Shown here piece by piece: positions 34,676 to 45,545 of a DNA stretch of 64,000 nt. The stretch comes from Thysanoteuthis rhombus. Its lineage: Eukaryota > Mollusca > Cephalopoda > Oegopsida > Thysanoteuthidae. Each line of letters opens with the position of its first letter. Position 1 is the stretch's first letter. The DNA is taken from contig OY735211.1 in the NCBI GenBank assembly GCA_963457665.1, forward strand, positions 40,639,287 through 40,703,286, in the 5' to 3' direction. The position numbers were made by a program, and so were the translations under genes. Below the pieces are notes generated by a model. The model searched no databases, was not told where the DNA came from, and worked only from the letters and a program-made list of their open reading frames with translations.

Positions 34676-34757
34676 TCTGTGGCCGAAGTGGTTAAGGCGG
34701 CGTCCATGAAAAGCTAGGTTCTCCCATTTGAGATGTGTATTTGGTCGCCAGCTACTT
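34676..34757 (+). pseudogene. tRNA-Ser-like sequence, pseudogene or SINE head
   Basis: 'TGTGGCCGAAGTGGTTAAGG' is close to the tRNA-Ser A-box region, with one extra base. A loop 'CATGAAA' follows that would place TGA (Ser) at the anticodon. The T-arm/B box (expected GGTTCGAATCC) is absent or degraded, so this is not a functional tRNA. Confidence 0.5.
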
Positions 34758-35198
34758 CTTCACTTCTGATTTTTCGCTGTTCGACCGAGCAGTGAGAGAG
34801 TTTATCGATCCAGACCGTTGTGATAAAAAGCAATAATACTAAAAAGTTAAGCTTGTTATACATCAAAGGTAATAGTAATTGACGTATTGTGTTGTAATAA
34901 AGAGCTAAACTAACAGGATAAGGTGAAACTAGTTATAAGATAATGGTAATAATGAAGACTGCATCGTCCCAGAAAGTTGTGATAAAAACCAACAATAATG
35001 AAATTAAAGCCAAACCTTATTATTATTAAGATGTTTGAGGTTATTTAAAAGAAAACGTGTTGCCTATCTATCTTCATATGTGTTTGTGTGAGTGCATGTA
35101 AGTGGACATGAGTGTTCGTCATTTTAAAAGTTAACAGGCTCCTTTTCAAATATATTTCATTAAATGTGAAGGATAACGTTTCATGACGAATTTCATAC

Positions 35199-35560
35199 AC
35201 TTTGCCCGTAAAGTCACGTGACTTTTGTGATATTTATGACTAAAGAGGGCGAGGAATCTGATGTCTGTGCCTTCACTGCTCCTATAAAACATTTTATCAT
35301 TTGCTTTTTTTTTCTTTCTTGACATCGGAACAAGAAGCAAGTTGACATTTCTCCGAAAAAGATGAGTAATATTTTAGCATGATCACGCTACTCTAGGGAG
35401 AGTGAATTATCCAAAGATAAAACCAGAAGAAAATCTTATATAACAGTTGAATGAGATTTGATAGGGATTTGATAATGCACTGACTTGTTTAACAGGAAGA
35501 TTATATTGTATTCACGATAATAGTAAATGTTCTTCGGAAATCTCATCGAAAGTCATGGTT
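35199..35560 (+). repeat. Duplicated ~360-bp block with GTCACGTGAC, copy 1
   Basis: Matches 39,064-39,430 in direct orientation over its whole length: 'TAAAGTCACGTGACTTTTGT', 'GATATTTATGACTAAAG', 'GACATTTCTC', 'AAAGATGAG.AATATTTT.GCAT.ATCACGCTACTC', 'TCTTATATAACAGTT', 'TATTGTATTCA'. The 10-bp palindrome GTCACGTGAC is unchanged in both copies. No coding potential is seen. Confidence 0.8.
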
Positions 35561-35947
35561 TATATAGTAAACGAGTTACATGAGCAAAGAGCTTTTGTCA
35601 GCTCTGAGTGCTGTCACCAAGACGAAGCTGTAATAGTTTCCCCGAGACTAAATAGATAGCAATCAAACACAACACAGAAAGAGTGAGAGAGTTCCGTTTG
35701 TTTTGATTTATTGTTCTTATGACACAACATAAAACCCTTTCCCCACGGTTTACCGATAGAATTAATGTATGGCGTTCCGAGAGGTATTGAGTGAGTGTAG
35801 ATGTTCTTTGCTGAATATAACATGTTTGTCTTCTCTAATCCTAGCCTGAGTCTGTATCTTAGTTAAGATCAGTTTTTAAAAGCCGATTTTTTTTTTGCTT
35901 CATGGCTTGGAGTCACGTCCGTATCCAAGAGAGAAAGCATTTTCGTA

Positions 35948-36363
35948 TTAGAAATCGTCGACCAAAACTGTCACTAAAACTGCCCACATAGCTTTCTTCA
36001 GTTTCTAAGTTGGTCTAGCTGGCTGTGTATGTATATATGTATGATGCGTACATTTTGCACCAAAGGAGCTGGAAAAACCCAACCCAAAACAAATACTTTT
36101 TTGTTGTTTTTGTGAAATTCTCCCCACAATGTAAATTTATGCTAAATTGGAAGCTTAGTTTGTATCCAGTGGAATTGACGATTGACTGCCTTTTTAATCA
36201 AGACTTTTTTAGTGATCATTTTCCAACAAAAGGTGGGCTAAGTAACTTATTCGTTGATCACCCTTTTTTCCAATTTTTTAATTTATCATTTCCAACAAGG
36301 CATGCTGCCAAAAGACGTTAGCCATGTACGGTTTCTATTGAGTGATTAACCAGACCGTCTATT
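35948..36363 (+). repeat. Unclassified ~400-bp interspersed family, copy 2
   Basis: 'GTCGACCAAAACTGTCACTA', 'TTGGTCTAGCTGGCTG', 'TTTAATTTATCATTTCCAAC', 'AGGCATGCTGCCAAAAGACG', ending 'GTGATTAACCAGACCGTC'. This is the fullest copy. A separate fragment of its 3' end recurs at 36,711-36,785, and an inverted scrap ('CCAACGCCTTTTGGCAGAAT') lies at about 37,138. Confidence 0.75.
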
Positions 36364-36636
36364 TTCTATTTTAGTGTTAGACATTTTGCACCTCAATATT
36401 AAAGAGAGTGAAAAATCTAACAAATAAAATTTCCTGTCAATCTGCAAATAGAACTTTATGAAAATTCCAGATTTCCAGAAAGATTTACGCAGGATAGCCA
36501 AAACAAAGATATTGTTTATATGTTAAAAATGCAATGTAATTGTTTTAAGAGCTTTAGCATTTGGTTATTATTTCAAATATTTTCAAAACGACGTATACAC
36601 TGAAATTTTCATCAAAAGTTATTTGGTAGACTAGCT

Positions 36637-36670
36637 GAGGTACCCGGCGTTGCCCGGGGGAAACCTGTCG
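36637..36670 (+). repeat. Dispersed 'GAGGTACCCGGCGTTGCCCG' repeat motif
   Basis: The strongly GC-rich phrase 'AGCTGAGGTACCCGGCGTTG' followed by 'CCCGGGGG' stands out in AT-rich DNA. Phrases of this kind occur in dispersed repeats of several invertebrates. It lies between a copy of the 400-bp family and the repeat block downstream. Confidence 0.45.
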
Positions 36671-37029
36671 AAATATGACAACACTGGGAAGCAATTGATA
36701 TCTTATAGTGTCCAACAAGGCATGCTACCAAAAGGCGTTGGCTACGTACGGTCTCTATTGAATGATTAACCAGATCAGTCTATTTTCACCTCATTATTTA
36801 AAACAAATCGGAGCGAATATAAATTTCAGATTTTGAGAAAGATTTACGGCCGAACGCCAAAACAAGTATATGATCTATATATTATAAATGTTATGCAATC
36901 GTTTTTAAGAGCTTTTTCATTTGTTTATTATTCTACATATTTTAAAATCAATATATGCTCTCAATATTTCACATATACTCTGAATTCTTCATCAAAAAAG
37001 CTCACCCTACCTCTAACTCTATTATTATA

Positions 37030-38775
37030 GCTACATAGCTCTTATAAAACCTTTAAATATTTCCTTTTTCAAACCTGACAAATTTACAGAAGGTTAGAAG
37101 ATCTAATAAATTGAAAGCACACGAAGCTATACATGGCCAACGCCTTTTGGCAGAATGCCTTGTTGGGGAGGATAAATTTTTTTTTAAATCAGGGATTGAC
37201 TTTTTTTGAAGATTGAGAATTCATTTGACCACTTTTAGCGTTAGTGGTTCGCACATCAAAGCAAACTATTGGATTAAAGTTGTGACTATGCTTTATTGTT
37301 GTGTTTGGGTTTGGATTTAGGGTTAGGGGTTGGGTAAGTGGGTTCACTCTGAGGAAAAATGATTCATAGTCAATTTAGAATTATACTACCAAACTGGCAT
37401 AAACACCGAGAAAAAAATTCCCGTTCATGGTCACCTATGTCGAATGGAAACTTAAGGCACGGCTGAGCATTATAGCTCCTTTGTAAATGAAAACCCTTCT
37501 TATAAAACCGTTTCATACTTCTTTTCTCAAAACTGACGGATTTCCGAAAGATTTGATGGTATATAAAACTGAAAGCACATGAAATGAAGAGGGAAAAAAA
37601 AGGAAATTTTTCTCCATCAAGTTTTCAACTCGGTGCGCCGATTTTATTTACCACGTTCATGAACACAGGTGTATTATTGCTGTGATAAATTTTCTGAGTG
37701 ATAAAAATATTTTTTATATGAGTACGAACGTAGACCCCATAGGAATCGGTTGTTAATTTTTCATAAAACCCCAGCTTAAAATGTGTGTTGTAGGTTAATT
37801 TTGAACTACTAATTTCGGATGTGCCTTTGTTTTTCCTCTGTTATTCTTTACCAGTTGGGGCCAATACACATTCCAAGACCAGACCCACGAAGACCAGCGC
37901 GCTACGTCGAGCAAACTGGAAGAAAAATGATAAAAATTGATAAAATAAGATAAATTCACGCCCATGGAAAATAAGGTTTCATCATTATGGCTACTTTGTA
38001 AAGGGGGTACCTTCTTTTAAGACCCTAAAATATTCCTCAAACTTGACAAATTTCCAGGCGGTTTAAAGGTCTGATAAATTGAAAGCACATGAAATTGTAA
38101 GAAATAAAAGCAAAATTTAATACTTTATGTAATATGGACTCAGCAATAATTGCATCAGCTTTGAAAGAAAAATGATTCCATATTCGCAGTTTTCCAATGA
38201 CGAATGGAAAGTGAAGGTGCAGTTTCGCATTATAAACAGAACCACCCTCTAAAACCTGAAAAAAACTTATTTTATCAGAAGTGACAAATTTCTGGGAAGT
38301 TTATCATATAGAATTGAAAGGAAAAAAATCCTTGTCGGAGTTTCAACTTGGTCTGCTGATACTATTTTCTGAGGCTCAAACCACTCGGCTATTGAACCAC
38401 CATGGTCTTGAAACTGTGAGTAACTATCAGAAAAAAAAAGGAATTAAAAAACAAACATTGATTCCCCTCTCATGTGAGTTGTTCTAGTTAAAGATAAGAA
38501 CAAATCTTTTCCAGTTGATGCCGATTCATAACATACATATAGTTTGATTCCATGTACCTAACTCTAATATCTTTTGAGAAAATCCTAGATTAAAGAAAGC
38601 AAAAACACAAATAATAAATATTTTTCGCCAGACTTGTTTTCTGAGAGTGCGAACGGTGACCCTGTAAAAATCGGCAATTTTTATTTTGAAAGATTCGACC
38701 AGAAGATGGCTGCTATAGGTGATTTGAGACCTGCTGATTTCGGACATGCCTTTGTTTCTGCTCTGTGATGCATAG
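37030..38775 (+). repeat. Complex direct-repeat block
   Basis: A motif 'TTATAAAACC...CAAA.CTGACAAATTT' with 'TTGAAAGCACATGAAA' recurs at about 37,040, 37,500, 38,030 and 38,260, and again at about 48,868. A longer match has an offset of ~922 bases: 'GAGTACGAACGTAGACCC' / 'GAGTGCGAACGGTGACCC' at 37,725 and 38,646, and 'ATTTCGGATGTGCCTTTG' / 'ATTTCGGACATGCCTTTG' at 37,813 and 38,735. No protein is recognised. Confidence 0.6.
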
Positions 38776-39063
38776 TTCTCGACATCTTAAAGTATAACCA
38801 TACGCACGTATATTTTGAGCACTTTTTATTATAGATATCAATGTAATCTCTCAGAAACAACAACACTAGAAGAAACGCAAGCTGTATCAATGGAAAAATT
38901 AAAAAATCTCATCCTTATCTCGGAAAAAAAAGCGTGTAGACTTCATAGCCATCTTTCTACATCGTTTGAATAGGATATAATTAAGTCTAGAGCTCTGTAC
39001 AAAAGTGTGAGTCGTCAACACGCAACGCTATTGTCCTAACACTTCATTAATGGGAGATAATTT

Positions 39064-39430
39064 ACATTTCGGCCATAAAGTCACGTGACCATTGTGATAT
39101 TTACGACTAAAGCGGCGAAGGAATTCGATGTATGTGTATCACTACCTCAACAAGACGTTTGATTATTTGATTTTTTTTTTGCACATTGGAATCAGTAGCA
39201 AGTAATGATGAACAAACGAAGTGGACATTTCTCTGGAAAAAAAAGATGAGAAATATTTTGGCATAATCACGCTACTCCACGGAGAATGAATTGTTTAAAG
39301 ATGAAACCAGAAAGAAAAAAAACATCTTATATAACAGTTAAATGAATTTTGATAAGTGTATAATAATGACTCGGATATACTAACTTGTTGAACAAGAAGA
39401 TTCTATTGTATTCATATTTAACGTACGCAA
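39064..39430 (+). repeat. Duplicated ~360-bp block with GTCACGTGAC, copy 2
   Basis: Direct copy of 35,199-35,560, about 3.87 kb downstream. 'GCCATAAAGTCACGTGACCA' holds the intact palindrome. Small insertions include 'TGATGAACAAACGAAG' near 39,207. Confidence 0.8.
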
Positions 39431-39564
39431 TAGATAATACATTCATGTACAACAATATGATAGAACACTTCAATAATGAAATAGTCTTTTTGGCTAGTTT
39501 TTCTTTCGTCTTATTTATTCCGCATGTGGACATCTAGAAGTGAAAAGACATATTAGTTTTCTGT

Positions 39565-39735
39565 TGCTTGAATCTCTCAGATAAAGGAAGCATTGCCATT
39601 ATCATTAACTTTTGAACGGACTTCCATTCATTCCTGGTACATGTTTCAATCTTGTTCTAATAGACATATTAGTCTTAACTTACCTGAATATTCTTAGATG
39701 AAGCATTGTAATTACAATTAAAGGCCGTTATCCTA
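39565..39735. repeat. ~110-bp repeat units related to 32,041-32,320
   Basis: Unit starts near 39,568 and 39,682, each followed by 'GGAAGCATTGCCATTATCAT' or 'TGAAGCATTGTAATTACAAT'. A third partial unit lies near 39,975. Orientation is the same as at 32,041. Confidence 0.6.
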
Positions 39736-39782
39736 CTATCGGTAAGTAAGCAACAAGGATGGGGGATTAAAAAAAGAAGGGT

Positions 39783-39875
39783 GAATTCGCGGCGAGATTC
39801 GATCTTGCATCCCTTATCCTTGGCAGCCTGTTTTACCGGGGAACCACTTTCCCCTTAAGGCCACAAATGTTAACC
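39783..39875 (-). repeat. tRNA-like SINE fragment
   Basis: On the minus strand 'AAGATCGAATCTCGCC' resembles a B box, with an A-box-like 'AAGGGGAAAGTGGTTCCCCG' some 35 bases before it. Which tRNA it came from is unclear. Confidence 0.4.
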
Positions 39876-40462
39876 AGTAGGCATTGCTCAAATTAGCGTT
39901 TCGGCTATATTTTCCAATCATTACACCTCCATATTGTTTGCTTATTCACACTAGTAGTATTAGATATAATTGTCTCCGAATTTTTCATTGTCGTTATTAC
40001 TAAGATACTACAAATAATGATAAAATTAACACTATTGACAGATTAAGGATGTCATTTACACACATTTGACTTATTTTGTCTGTTTTATGGCTGTATGAAG
40101 TTTCTGCAGAGCCGGTGGATATTGGATATCTCACGATTACAAGAATTACCTAAATTGCCGAAGAAACTGTTGATTTCTTTCCAGAATTGGAATAAACCAG
40201 CAGAAGGTTCTTAGTCACCAAATAGTGTTGGTTTGTCCGAACGCTGTACAGTCACGAAAGTTTCTCAGACTTTATTTTTTTTAATTAACAAGAACCAAAA
40301 TTTTATTAAAACTAGCCGTAAGAAAAATTGACAGGGTCAAAAGAATCATAAATATTATTGTATCAACATGTGTGAGTGAGCAGAGAAGTTGGTAATGTAA
40401 TATTTATAATTCGATGTTCTTTTGAGAGAAGTGGCTTGAAACTGGTTATGTATGTTCACTTA

Positions 40463-40770
40463 TTGTAAAAAGGTAAGATCTTATCCAATGCATTCTCCCG
40501 ATAGTCACTTATGGAGCTGGAATATGGAACCTAACCAAGAGACAGACCTACAAACTGAGAATCATGCAACGTGTGCGTGAAAGAATCATGCTCAACCTTA
40601 CATGGAGAACTCACAACACAGCACAGTATATAAGGAAGAAAACAGGAGTCTGTGACATCATATAAACTATTAAAAAACTCAAATGGCAGTGGGCAGGCCA
40701 TGTTACAAGAATGGCAGACAACCAATGGACATCACGTCGAACAAAATGGATCCCCAGATATCACATAAGA
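40463..40770 (+). mobile_element. RTE-like LINE internal fragment
   Basis: The plus strand runs from 'CCAATGCATTCTCCCGATAG' ('QCILPIVTYGA' region) to 'ACAAAATGGATCCCCAGATA' ('TTWIPQDH' region), including 'GTGGGCAGGCCATGTTAC' (GHVARM motif). It lacks the 3' end and is stopped by frameshifts. Confidence 0.8.
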
Positions 40771-40888
40771 AACGTTATCAGTAAATTTAGAGTAGTCGAG
40801 ATAACAAACCAGACAGACGACGCAATTTTCTTCATCCATTTTGACCAGAAGCATGTCACCACGCAACTTTTTTTAAAGATAATATTTC

Positions 40889-41132
40889 ATCATCATCATC
40901 ATCATCATCAGTCTTTTAACGTCCGTCGTTGGACATAAATCCTTCCCCAGGATTTGCCACAATTCTCTATCATGGGCGTCGTAGAGACAGTATTTCCTGA
41001 ATCTGTCTTGTTCATCTCTCCATCTTGTGTTCTGTCGGCCTCAGTTTCGCATGTGATCTCTGGGAATCCATGTTGTGAGACGTGATGTCCATCAGCTATC
41101 TGTCATTCTTGTAACATGGCCTGCCCATTACT
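40889..41132 (-). mobile_element. RTE-like LINE 3' end fragment
   Basis: The tail '(CAT)n CAGTCTTTTAACGTCC' is followed by 'GTCGTTGGACATAAATCC' and continues to 'ATGGCCTGCCCATTAC', where it is 5'-truncated. The copy at 58,436-58,682 ends at the same point. Confidence 0.9.
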
Positions 41133-41274
41133 GATAAACGAAAATGTTGGGAATGGGGTTTAAAGGGATGATATTGATTGGTTGCTGTCAAAGTCTCGTT
41201 GACTTTGCTTTTCAACAGTTATAAGAACGATCCTCTTCACATTTAAAGGAAGAGAAATTATCATTACCCTACTA

Positions 41275-41560
41275 TTAATTGAGATCACGACCAACTGATT
41301 GGTAGTAGTGTCTCTTACTGACTGAGTTAAATTGACAAATCTCACATATCTACCAAAACTTATGTTTGAAATACGCAAGAGCTTATTTCATTCTTATAAT
41401 TAAGTGCATCTATGAAATATACATTCCCCTACCGTGGTTTGAAATCACAACCGTGTTTTTGGTAGATGGATTTTTACTGACTGAACTAAATTGACAAGTC
41501 TTACGTATCTACGAAACTTGTCGTGCAAATGCACAAGGTTTTATTTCATTATGATAAATA
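41275..41560 (-). repeat. Tandem pair of tRNA-derived SINE-like units
   Basis: Two units ~155 bases apart both read 'ACTGACTGA..TAAATTGACAA' followed by '..TCTACCAAAACTT' / 'TATCTACGAAACTT' and 'TATTTCATT.TTAT'. Their upstream parts, 'ATCACGACCAACTG' and 'CCGTGGTTTGAAATCACAAC', are reverse complements of the B-box region of the SINE at 32,822-32,900. Confidence 0.6.
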
Positions 41561-42335
41561 AATACCATTGAAATAAAAAAATATTTTAAAGAATATTTCT
41601 TTATTCATTATACGTACAATACAAAAGTTGCACTACTTATCTACAGTGGAAAGAGATGTAGGAGAGGACTTTGGCACTTCAGCAGCCAGGATTGTTCTTT
41701 AATACGTTCGTTATGTCTCTCATTATTGCTTGTGTAGTCTATAAAGAAGACATACTATTCATTAGGGTCTCTTTACAATCTTTTCGACTCTCGTTTTCTC
41801 TTTCCATTCTATCTTATTCGTGATTGAATACCGTATATTTTTCCTTCTTTGTTTCCTTTTGGTGTCGATCATTTCTTTCCAATGTGTATCTCTGATAATT
41901 ATCGTAGCCGATTAAGCACAGTCTGTGAATATTTCAATTACTATGCAACCAACGCAATTTTTAAATCTAAACATATATGCAAATGTCTTCTCTGTTTGTT
42001 AATGAATTGATCTCATTGGTTAATTTACCTTCCTCTTATCACATAACAACGGCGATAACGTCATAGAAACTCTCAAGACTTCATGACCGCCCACCCTTGA
42101 GAACAGCTTGAAATAAAAAAAAACAAAAAACCCCATAAAACAAAGCAAACTGAATTTAGTATACTTGAATAACTAAGAATAAATTACCTAATAAGGTACC
42201 TTTAGATTTCTCAGCGCTGATCCTTACATAAATAACACCATCATTTTTACGGGTAGACGCTAGTTCATTTTCAAGTAGTTATAATCAATAATTCAGTTCA
42301 TCAGGTTGAATCTCAAACCTTAAAGCAATAACCCT
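41561..42335. other. Unassigned AT-rich stretch
   Basis: No coding sequence or repeat is recognised. An A-rich run is present near 42,115. Confidence 0.4.
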
Positions 42336-42925
42336 CATCATCATTAGCCTTTTAGCATCTATCGTTGGACATAGACCTTCCCAGAGATTCGCCAGACCTC
42401 TCTATCATGGGCGTCATGGAGCCAGTACTTTGTGAACTTATCTAGTTCGTCACGCCATCTTATATTTTGTTGGTCTCAGTTTCGTATGTGATCTCTGGGG
42501 ATCCACGTTGTTAGTCAAAATATCTAGTGGTTGTCTGTCATTCTTGCAACATGACCAGTCCGTTGCCATTTAAGTTTTCTTATGGATTCTATGATACCTT
42601 AGACTCCTGTTTTTCCTCTAATATATTGTGCTGTCTTGTGATCTCTCCATATTATGTTGAGTATAATTCCCAGTTTCAGGTTCAGTCTTTTGGTTAGGAT
42701 CCATGTTCCAGCTCCATAAGTGATCATTGGAAGAATGTATTGGTTGTAAACCCTTCTTTTTTAGCACTTACAGAATTTTCGGATTCTTGAAGGTTGAGCT
42801 TGCCCCGTCGAAAGCTTGCCGACTTAGAATGATCCTTGTATGATGTAGCGGTCTACTTTCTCCAGTTCTGCGTATTCAATTTTGATTGTTGTGTCTTTGC
42901 TTTCAACATGTTAAATGTACATGAC
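42336..42925 (-). mobile_element. RTE-like LINE 3' portion (second subfamily)
   Basis: 'CATCATCATTAGCCTTTTAG', 'CCAGAGATTCGCCAGACCTC', 'CACGCCATCTTATATTTTGT', then upstream coding to 'AGCGGTCTACTTTCTCCAGT'. The 'CACGCCATCTTATATTTTG' wording is shared with 51,791-52,065 but not with most copies, suggesting a subfamily. It ends beside the foldback hairpin. Confidence 0.8.
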
Positions 42926-42962
42926 ATAAAAAAAAAATCGAATTTCGGGAAATTTGATAATG

Positions 42963-43182
42963 AAGTAGTTTATTTAGGCTTTTAAACATTAGCTAACACT
43001 TGCTGTTCAAAGTCCCTTAACTTTTTGTCTAGCATCTTGTATATTCGTAGCAACATGATTGTGTAAACTCCGATCGATTAGCAATAATCATGTTGCTACA
43101 AACGTATGAGATGCTAAACAAAATTTAAAGGACTTTGAACAGCATGTGTGAGCTAGCGTACAAAAAGCTTGGGTAGACTACG
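42963..43182. repeat. Long foldback hairpin (arms ~98 bases, loop ~25)
   Basis: The left arm 42,963-43,060 and right arm 43,086-43,182 are imperfect reverse complements. 'TGTTCAAAGTCCCTTAACTT' pairs with 'AATTTAAAGGACTTTGAACA', and 'GTAGCAACATGATT' pairs with 'AATCATGTTGCTAC'. It could be a palindromic MITE or a long-hairpin RNA source. No ORF is inside. Confidence 0.8.
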
Positions 43183-43342
43183 TGTTCAGGCAAGTTTTCT
43201 TTTTCATAGTCATATACCCTAAACATGGTTAGTACCTCATAATTCCCACCCCCAAAAGGTTTCACGGACACAACACATTTTAGAAGTACGAAAATTCAAT
43301 TGGCGAGTTACTTTTCGTTTCTGGATTATTACCATGATACTT

Positions 43343-43937
43343 CATCATCATCATCATCTTTTAATATCCGTCGTTGGACATAGACCTTCCACAGGATTCA
43401 CCACACTTCTCTATCATGGGCGTCGCGGAGCCATTATTTTTTAAATTTGTCCAGTTCATCTCTCCATCTTGTATTCTGTCGGCGTCGATTTCGCATGTGA
43501 TCTCAGGGGATCCATGCTGTGAGTTCATTGGTTGTCTGTCATTCTTGCAACATGGCCTGCCAATTGCCATTTGAGTTTTCTAATAGATTCTATGATGTCT
43601 CGGACTCCTGTTTTCTTCCTTATATACTGTGCTGTCTTGTGATCTCTCCATGTAAGGTTGAGCATGATTCTCTCATGTGCGCGTTGCATGTTTCTCAGTT
43701 TGCGATCAGTCTCTTGGTTAGGTTTCATGTTTCAGCTCCATAAATGATCAACGAGAGAATGCATTAGTTGCATACTCTTCTTTTTAGGATTATTGGGATC
43801 ACCTGGTTCTTGAAGGTTGAGCTTGCTCGGCCGAAGGCTTGCCATCCTGGAGTGATTCTTTGCTTGATCTCTTCTTCTTTCGAGGGTTTCATGGAAATTC
43901 GTTGTCTTAGGTAGATATAATGGTCTATTATAACAAA
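43343..43937 (-). mobile_element. RTE-like LINE 3' portion
   Basis: The tail 'CATCATCATCATCTTTTAAT' lies at the low-coordinate end. The minus strand gives 'MQRAHERIMLNLTWRDHKTA', 'KTGVRDIIESIRKLKWQLAG', 'HVARMTDNQ' in one open stretch of 67 codons. The upstream part reaches 'QRISMKPSKEEEIKQRI'-like sequence near 43,870-43,930. Frameshifts lie on either side. Confidence 0.85.
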
Positions 43938-44279
43938 TTTATCATGATAATTTTTTTACATTTTTCACGCCAATCTATAACTTTTGTGAAAACAAAGCGG
44001 GCAGTATTACAACTGATGGTAGGACTTGTATGGTAAAAAAATAGATAACGGATCATTTATTGGGTGTTAGCAAAAGTTCCCAGAGGAAACCGTTTTTCGA
44101 CTGTATATTCAATCTTCAGTTTATTAAAGAAAAAGCAACAAAAAATTGAGAATTTTTGTACACGCCTGATCTTTATTACTAATGGATGTTATCAAAACTG
44201 CTGCTGATAAATTAATGCATCCCCCCCTCTTATGTTGGCTTCGTATTTTGTGGGAAAATGAATGCAATATCTTTGTAAT

Positions 44280-44405
44280 CGAAATTCATTGAGAAGTTCA
44301 GGCATATATTGCTAAGATGCAGGGGAGGTAACTGTGAACAAAGCATGGATCTGACCCCAAATTGAATCTCTAATTCCCTTCCGTAGCCTATGACCACCTT
44401 TCTAT
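44280..44405 (+). repeat. Dispersed repeat, copy 1 of a pair
   Basis: 'GAACAAAGCATGGATCTGAC', 'AAATTGAATCTCTAATTCCC' and 'CCGTAGCCTATGACCACC' recur with few changes at 47,597-47,723 in the same orientation. Flanking text ('AAGATGCAGGGGAGGTAACT') is also shared. The class is unknown. Confidence 0.75.
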
Positions 44406-45036
44406 CTAAATAGCGCTAAAAGTATGATGTCAGTTATGTACATCAGTACTGTAGCCAGTGTAACAGAATCAAGGAAAAACTGAAAAAACAAAAAAACAAA
44501 AACAGTTCTGATATCATTAGAACCAAAGGCCCCATTTAGGCCTTCCACAAAAACTAGTTGGAAATCTCTCCAGTTAACGTCGATTAAATTAACGATTTCT
44601 TATGGAAAAAAAAATGTCGTGACGGTATCTTGCCTGAAGCGAAATTCATCTAAATCTGTGACTTGTTTTCTGGTGATACAATTTGCAATTCTGTGTTTTC
44701 TTCACAGACAAAACATTTGAAATTTGATGAAATAATCGCGGCGCCGAACAATGTTTCGTGACTGTTTTGTTTCTGGTGCTGTATTCGATAATTGTTAGAA
44801 CACAGTGAAATGCAATGCTTTAAAAAAAAGATACCGTTGTTTTTGTGTAAATAAAGCGGTCGATATAAACGCCCGAGAGGCGCTAACACAACACTGCGTG
44901 GTTTGATAGCATTCACAGGCCCATGATTATGTAGATGTGTAGGCAGAACAATGGTTTGAAATATAAACAATATATCTTATCACTTTTCTTCTCGAGTATT
45001 GAATGCAAAACGTGAACAAAAAAAAAACAAAACATA
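44406..45036. other. Unassigned stretch
   Basis: A 106-codon minus frame (44,650-44,970) has no recognisable domain. Nothing else is seen before the Tc1 terminal repeat. Confidence 0.4.
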
Positions 45037-45545
45037 CAGTTCTGGTCAAAATTATTGGCTGCCTTTAATATTTTGTATAACCAGTACAGTTTTTTCAGAA
45101 ATTGATGGGTATTTACCAAATTTGGATCATCAGAATATTTTGATTTTTGGGTCCAGAGATTTTTAACAGAAACAGTTTTTCAACTCGGATATAGCAATTT
45201 CAAAGAAGAAGTAGAAAGTATGACTTGGACGCGAACAAAGTCACTCTTTATCAAAAATTGGTTGTAAACCCTTTGACAACAATGACTACCTTCAACCATT
45301 TCTTGTGGCTATCTTCAAACTTCTTGCACCAATCAATAAGTAGTTTCTCCCATTCATCTTTTGTAATTTGTCCAATTTCTTCAATGTTAGCAGAATTCCT
45401 TCCCCTAAAGGCAGATTTCTGCTCCATCCCAAGATTTTTAATGGGATTGAAAACCGAACTCATTGCTGGCCAGTTTGAAATAGTCCAGGTTCCCTCTTTT
45501 CAACTATTCTTGTGTGCTTTTGAATTATTAACAAGTCAGTATTGT
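45037..45545 (-). mobile_element. Tc1-like transposon remnant (3' end)
   Basis: A TA at 45,035 is followed by 'CAGTTCTGGTCAAAATTATT', a typical Tc1 terminal repeat. The minus strand then encodes the last third of a Tc1 transposase: 'NWPAMSSVFNPIKNLG' (family SPDLNPIENLW; catalytic Glu now Lys), 'SAFRGRNSANIEEIGQITKD', 'EWEKLLIDWCKKFEDSHKKW', ending 'VVKGFTTNF' at a stop near 45,251. The rest of the transposase and the other terminal repeat are missing. Confidence 0.85.

Noticed and set aside
34676..34757. Functional tRNA-Ser gene
   Set aside because: The D-arm is good but the T-arm/B box is missing and the D-arm has an extra base.
40463..41132. The plus and minus LINE pieces here as one twin-primed copy
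   Set aside because: The two pieces overlap in the consensus and the inverted part would be on the wrong side of the tail, so they are separate insertions.
43361..43743. Plus-strand frames at 43,374-43,743 as genes
   Set aside because: They are antisense shadows of the LINE ORF on the minus strand.
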